A DNA stretch of 64,000 bases from Tubiluchus corallicola (taxonomy: Eukaryota; Priapulida; Priapulimorpha; Priapulimorphida; Tubiluchidae), in the NCBI GenBank assembly GCA_030141605.1, contig JAQGDQ010000436.1, positions 62,001-126,000 on the forward strand, written 5' to 3'. The position numbers and the translations under genes are program-made. The notes beneath the pieces are model-generated. The model was not told the origin of the DNA and ran no database searches. It was given only the letters and a program-made list of their open reading frames with translations. Shown piece after piece: positions 59,921 to 64,000 of the stretch (its first letter is position 1; every line of letters starts with the position of its first letter).

Positions 59921-60796
59921 ATGACTTCGACAAGCGATCACAACATTACCCTGGATGAGTTTCGACTGTTAAACCCAAAACAAAGAGAAAAAGTCAATAA
60001 AAGTGAATTACTGAGGCTACTATCAGAATCAGAAATGACACCGCAAGCAGAGTCAGGTCTCGAGGACAGCAGTAAAGGCACTGAACTAGAAAGTCAAGCA
60101 GCTATGGAAGCAAGGATTATTCAACAGGTTAGATTATTAATTTTTCCATTATCCAAGGAAATCTCTGAACTAAAGCAGCTCACAGATCAAGTTAAATCTA
60201 GCCAGGACTTTATAAGCAGCAAATTTGACCAATTTAAAATGGAGACAGATGCTTTAAAAAAGACCACCAATGATCTTACTAAAAAATTAAACGAGCTAGA
60301 GAGAAAGCAGGATGATTTAGACCAGTATGGGCGACGGGACACCCTCATTATCTCCGGTATACCCCAAGCTAGTGATTATGAAAATACTGACGAAATTGTT
60401 TGTCAAGTAGGTCAAGCCCTCAAGGTGAACATCTGTAAAGAGGACATCTCGATCTCCCATCGATTGCCACGAAAAGAAAGTGCTACAAGACCACCTCAGA
60501 TTATTGTGAAATTTATAAAACGGAAAGTAAGAGACTGTTTGTGGCAAAACAAACCCAAGAGAAATGGATCTCTTAAGGCTAGTGATTTAGGGTATGTTTC
60601 ACATAATCTTGTGTACATTAGTGAAAGTTTAACTAATCGTAGACGTGTATTACTTAACAAATGTCTCGAACTAAAAAGAAACAAAGTAATCTTGTATGTT
60701 TGGACTAAAAATGGCCAGATTTTCATCAGGAAAACTGAATCATCTGAACCCTTCCCTGTAAACAATTTTGATGATGTAGATAAATTAAAACACTAA
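59921..60796 (+). CDS. LINE ORF1 protein (coiled coil plus RRM-like)
   Basis: 291 aa. Residues about 55-140 are helical and heptad-rich (KEISELKQLTDQVKSS, TNDLTKKLNELERKQDDLDQ), a probable trimerising coiled coil. It runs into QYGRRDTLIISGIP, which starts the RRM-like (transposase-22/L1 ORF1-like) domain, followed by ISISHRLPRK, PPQIIVKF and a C-terminal domain with NGQIFIRK. Such proteins coat the element RNA and act as nucleic-acid chaperones. The frame is uninterrupted. Confidence 0.85.
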   Translation: MTSTSDHNITLDEFRLLNPKQREKVNKSELLRLLSESEMTPQAESGLEDSSKGTELESQAAMEARIIQQVRLLIFPLSKEISELKQLTDQVKSSQDFISSKFDQFKMETDALKKTTNDLTKKLNELERKQDDLDQYGRRDTLIISGIPQASDYENTDEIVCQVGQALKVNICKEDISISHRLPRKESATRPPQIIVKFIKRKVRDCLWQNKPKRNGSLKASDLGYVSHNLVYISESLTNRRRVLLNKCLELKRNKVILYVWTKNGQIFIRKTESSEPFPVNNFDDVDKLKH

Positions 60797-60833
60797 TCCC
60801 TTCTTCACTCGTTTGAATCAATTTCTCATTGTA

Positions 60834-63800
60834 ATGGTTAGCTTTAATTGTACTAAGTGTAATAAAACTTGCAAAGCAAATCAAAACTCAATTCAATGTG
60901 ATGTGTGTTCCCTCTGGACACATCTAAAGTGTACAATGTTGTCTCATCATGAATTTGTAAATTTAGCAAATTCTAATGACAGTTACTTCTGCCAGCAATG
61001 CATTAATGATGTGCTTCCTTTGCAGTTCATTGATGATGATGAATTTATGGAAATGACTAATCACTATCAATTTTCTAATTTTGTAAAAGATTTATCTTGC
61101 TTTTCATCAATTTATGACTCTTCTTCGCTAGTCCACTGTAATAGAGATGATACAGACATCGACAATTATAGACTTCAGTATGACAGCAAATACATTAATC
61201 TTGCAAATCTGAGTAGTGATAAATCCACAGATAAAGCAAACAATGACACATTTATAATACACTTTAACACATCAAGTTTGAGGAAATACTATTCAGACAT
61301 GACTGATACATTAACACAATTTCAAAAAATGCCTGAGTTAATAGCGATCTCGGAAACCAGAATTCACGAATCTGACACTTTTTTATGTAACATTCCAGGA
61401 TATTCTTTCTTACACTATGATTCCAATACAGCTGCTGGTGGCGTAGGTGTGTATGTAAAATCTAGTCTCAATTTTAAAATTAAACCTGAATACAAAATAA
61501 GAACTTGTAAAAATGTTATTGTTAATGGGATTAGTACAACTAGTAGACTAGCACTTGAGGACCTGTGGCTCGAAATTGCTTCCACCGATAACAAAAAATC
61601 TTTCATATTTGGAGTAATATATAGGCATCCAAACACCCCAGTCGAACATTTTCATGACGAATTAGAATCAGTTCTTTGCACTATCAACTCCACAGGCAAA
61701 CCAGCTTATATATGTGGAGACATTAATATAGATTTATATCAACATGATAACAAGCCATTTATTAATAAGTATCTCAACATGCTCTTCTCAAATCAATTTA
61801 CACCAATTATCACGCGACCAACTAGAATTACTCCAACGTCACACACCTTAATTGATCATATTTATACTAATAATCTTTCTACACCCATCACATCTGGCAT
61901 CATTACTAACCCCATTGCGGACCACTTGCCAATATTTGCCATTATAAGAAATACTAATCTCCTGCACAACAAGATTAAAAAATCAGTCAGATGTACGAGA
62001 TCATTCAATCAAGGTAACTTTTTAAGCGAGCTTCAAGTTAATATAAGTAACCTAACACTGAATGATGGCGAAGCAGACATACACTCTTACTGCTCACAAT
62101 TCATGGACTCGTTTAAAACATTACTTGATAAACATGCCCCACTCAAAACGTTATCAAGGAAAAACTCAAAAACTATAGCTAAACCATGGATCACTCCCGG
62201 CATTCTTAATTCTATTAAAACAAGAAGCCGTATGTATACAACACACAAGTTATCCAACTCGCTGTATAAGCAAAATTTATATAAAACATATTCTAACAAA
62301 CTTAATCACATCAAACATGCATCCAAAAAGAAGTATTACTCCCAGATCTTGGTTGCAAACAAAAATAACATGAAACAAACTTGGAGCACTATCAATGAAC
62401 TTCTCAAAATTAAAAAAAGGACAGCTAGTATAATGCCAACTAAAGTTCGTTACCAAGGCACAACCTCGTGTGACCCGCACCATAAAGCTAATGCTTTTAA
62501 CAGTTTTTTTGCAAACATTGGTATATCACTGGCATCACGCATAACACAACCCGAAAACTGTAAGTATACAGACTATTTAATGCATCCCCAAGAAAATTCT
62601 TTCTATATCACACCAGTTAGCGAAATCGAGATTTCCCAAGCTATTGATAGACTAGATCCCAATAAAGCAAAAGGCCCTTATGACATCCCAATTACATATT
62701 TTAAAATGTCCAAAAACATAATTTTAGCTCCGCTTACAAATCTGTTTAATGCGTCAATTCTGACTGGGACATTCCCCGACACTTTAAAACTGGCAAAAGT
62801 AATCCCCATATATAAAAAAGATGATCCAAATGAGCTGAACAACTACCGACCTATCTCACTCATATCACCCATTGCCAAAATTTTTGAGTCAATTTTATAT
62901 AAACGCCTGATGACATATTTAATCAAAAATGATACAATATCATGTTTTCACTTCGGTTTCCGCAAAAATCATTCCACAATATTAGCAACTGCTGAAATCA
63001 TAGACAATCTTCTGACAAACCTAGACAATAAATTACTTACCTGCGGCATTTTTCTTGATTTAACAAAAGCTTTTGACACCGTTCAACACGACATTTTACT
63101 CAACAAAATGGACTATTATGGTATCCGTGGAATCACGCAAAAACTATTCCAGTCATATCTTACAAACAGACACCAGTTTACGGTTGTTGACAATTTTGCC
63201 TCTGACCGATGCTCAATTCAGTGTGGTGTACCCCAAGGATCCACCTTGGGTCCACTTCTTTTCCTGATATATATAAATGACCTCCCTCTTTGTACTAACA
63301 TGCAAACACGACTTTTTGCTGATGACACTAACCTCTTCTTAGCAGACAACGATACGCAAAATCTTGAGCTTAGAAGTAATGAAGAATTGATCAAAATTAA
63401 CACATGGATGCGTACAAATAAGTTAACAGTAAACTATAATAAAACAAAATTTATGATCATAAGAAATAAATTTGAAAACAATGAAAACTCCATTATAACA
63501 GTATCCATGCAAGACTGTTTATTAGAACAAGTATCAGACATAAAATATCTGGGCGTCTACATAGATGACACCCTTAATTGGTCAACACACATAAAAAATA
63601 TTACCTACAAAGTAAGCAAAGTTACAGGTATATTTTTTAAATTGGGGCATTACTTGAGCACGGATATACTAAAAATGATTTACTTTGCCATTGTGTACCC
63701 ACACATTAACTATTGTATCTTATCGTGGGGCACAGCAAAAAAATCTGTTTTGAAACCTCTTACATCAGCACATAACAAAATTATCAAAACAATGACTTTT

Positions 63801-64000
63801 GCTGGGTTCCGAGATCATGCTACCCCTTCCTATTATGCTTTGCAATTATTAAAAATTAATGAAATTTATAAGCTTGAGTTAGCGAAATTCATGTTCAAGT
63901 ATAAAAAGTGCATTCTACCTAAATTATATGGCAATTATTTCAAAAAGATTAGTGACGTTCACCAGTATTCTACGAGAGCAGCTACCAAACAAAACTATTT
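60834..64000 (+). CDS. LINE ORF2: PHD finger, endonuclease, reverse transcriptase (partial, runs off window)
   Basis: Open from ATG 60834 to the window end (over 1,050 codons) with no stop. Residues 6-56 are a C4HC3 zinc finger of PHD type: C6, C9, C22, C25, H30, C33, C53 and C56. The endonuclease follows: ISETRIHES near 175, GDINIDLY near 296, HTLIDHIYT and IADHLPI near 362. The reverse transcriptase shows LDPNKAKGPYDIP, NNYRPISLISPIAKIFE, FGFRKNHST, FLDLTKAFDTVQH, CGVPQGSTLGPLLFLIYIND, FADDTN (FADD at 828-831) and the post-RT YLGVYIDDTLNWSTHI. This protein nicks target DNA and copies the element RNA from the nick. Confidence 0.93.
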   Translation, partial: MVSFNCTKCNKTCKANQNSIQCDVCSLWTHLKCTMLSHHEFVNLANSNDSYFCQQCINDVLPLQFIDDDEFMEMTNHYQFSNFVKDLSCFSSIYDSSSLVHCNRDDTDIDNYRLQYDSKYINLANLSSDKSTDKANNDTFIIHFNTSSLRKYYSDMTDTLTQFQKMPELIAISETRIHESDTFLCNIPGYSFLHYDSNTAAGGVGVYVKSSLNFKIKPEYKIRTCKNVIVNGISTTSRLALEDLWLEIASTDNKKSFIFGVIYRHPNTPVEHFHDELESVLCTINSTGKPAYICGDINIDLYQHDNKPFINKYLNMLFSNQFTPIITRPTRITPTSHTLIDHIYTNNLSTPITSGIITNPIADHLPIFAIIRNTNLLHNKIKKSVRCTRSFNQGNFLSELQVNISNLTLNDGEADIHSYCSQFMDSFKTLLDKHAPLKTLSRKNSKTIAKPWITPGILNSIKTRSRMYTTHKLSNSLYKQNLYKTYSNKLNHIKHASKKKYYSQILVANKNNMKQTWSTINELLKIKKRTASIMPTKVRYQGTTSCDPHHKANAFNSFFANIGISLASRITQPENCKYTDYLMHPQENSFYITPVSEIEISQAIDRLDPNKAKGPYDIPITYFKMSKNIILAPLTNLFNASILTGTFPDTLKLAKVIPIYKKDDPNELNNYRPISLISPIAKIFESILYKRLMTYLIKNDTISCFHFGFRKNHSTILATAEIIDNLLTNLDNKLLTCGIFLDLTKAFDTVQHDILLNKMDYYGIRGITQKLFQSYLTNRHQFTVVDNFASDRCSIQCGVPQGSTLGPLLFLIYINDLPLCTNMQTRLFADDTNLFLADNDTQNLELRSNEELIKINTWMRTNKLTVNYNKTKFMIIRNKFENNENSIITVSMQDCLLEQVSDIKYLGVYIDDTLNWSTHIKNITYKVSKVTGIFFKLGHYLSTDILKMIYFAIVYPHINYCILSWGTAKKSVLKPLTSAHNKIIKTMTFAGFRDHATPSYYALQLLKINEIYKLELAKFMFKYKKCILPKLYGNYFKKISDVHQYSTRAATKQNY

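Larger units (their letters stand above)
59880..64000 (+). mobile_element. Non-LTR retrotransposon (LINE, CR1/L2-like), intact, 3' end beyond window
   Basis: Two adjacent frames in LINE order: ORF1 (59921-60796), then ORF2 from 60834 in another frame after a 37-base gap. Neither shows a stop or frameshift in the window. Domain order of ORF2 is PHD finger, AP-endonuclease-like domain, reverse transcriptase. The FADD box and APE-type endonuclease place it among CR1/L2-group LINEs rather than RTE or R2; the clade call is from general resemblance only. The 5' edge is approximate. Confidence 0.85.

Overview
The window is animal (metazoan) nuclear DNA. The genes have introns with GT-AG boundaries. 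The histone genes carry the 3' stem-loop of replication-dependent animal histones. The protein set is typically metazoan: CPTP, a C12orf4/DUF2362 orthologue, KDEL-tailed protein disulfide isomerase, RhoGDI and a Golgi carbohydrate 6-O-sulfotransferase. The DNA is AT-rich, introns run from a few hundred bases to a few kb, and short mobile elements are common. A non-vertebrate animal with a fairly compact genome (a sponge or another early-branching lineage) fits best, but the species cannot be fixed from the sequence alone.

Layout. At 1-1870 there is only AT-rich DNA and a long trinucleotide microsatellite. CPTP (1875-4682, minus, 3 exons) and the C12orf4 orthologue (5493-16452, plus, 11 exons) diverge from a shared 0.8 kb interval. 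An intact-looking terminal-inverted-repeat element sits in CPTP intron 1, and a degenerate 5S-rRNA-like SINE sits in a C12orf4 intron. The PDI gene (19111-32304, minus, 12 exons) has one GC-AG intron, a young 5S-headed SINE in another intron, and an ERSE-like box upstream of its start. RhoGDI (36920-41857, minus, 4 coding exons) probably has a 5' UTR exon near 44.45 kb. The interval 42-46.7 kb holds short tandem repeats and a hAT-type non-autonomous element.

At 46.7-55.8 kb I assemble a small coiled-coil gene (4 exons, plus strand, not recognised). Its first intron contains a complete core histone quartet arranged as two divergent pairs, H4/H3 and H2B/H2A, each gene with TATA and a GGCCCTTTTCAGGGCC stem-loop. 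A two-exon type II membrane sulfotransferase (56943-58634, minus) follows. The window ends in an apparently intact non-LTR retrotransposon (from about 59.9 kb). Its ORF1 is 291 aa. Its ORF2 has PHD finger, endonuclease and reverse transcriptase domains and is still open at base 64000.

The genes do not form one pathway. PDI (ER folding) and the sulfotransferase (Golgi glycan sulfation) both serve the secretory route; CPTP and RhoGDI are cytosolic lipid-transfer and Rho-regulatory proteins. The unusual content is in the mobile elements, the histone quartet nested in an intron, and several recent local duplications. All gene models are joined by eye from splice signals, reading phase and family similarity recalled from memory; no search was run.
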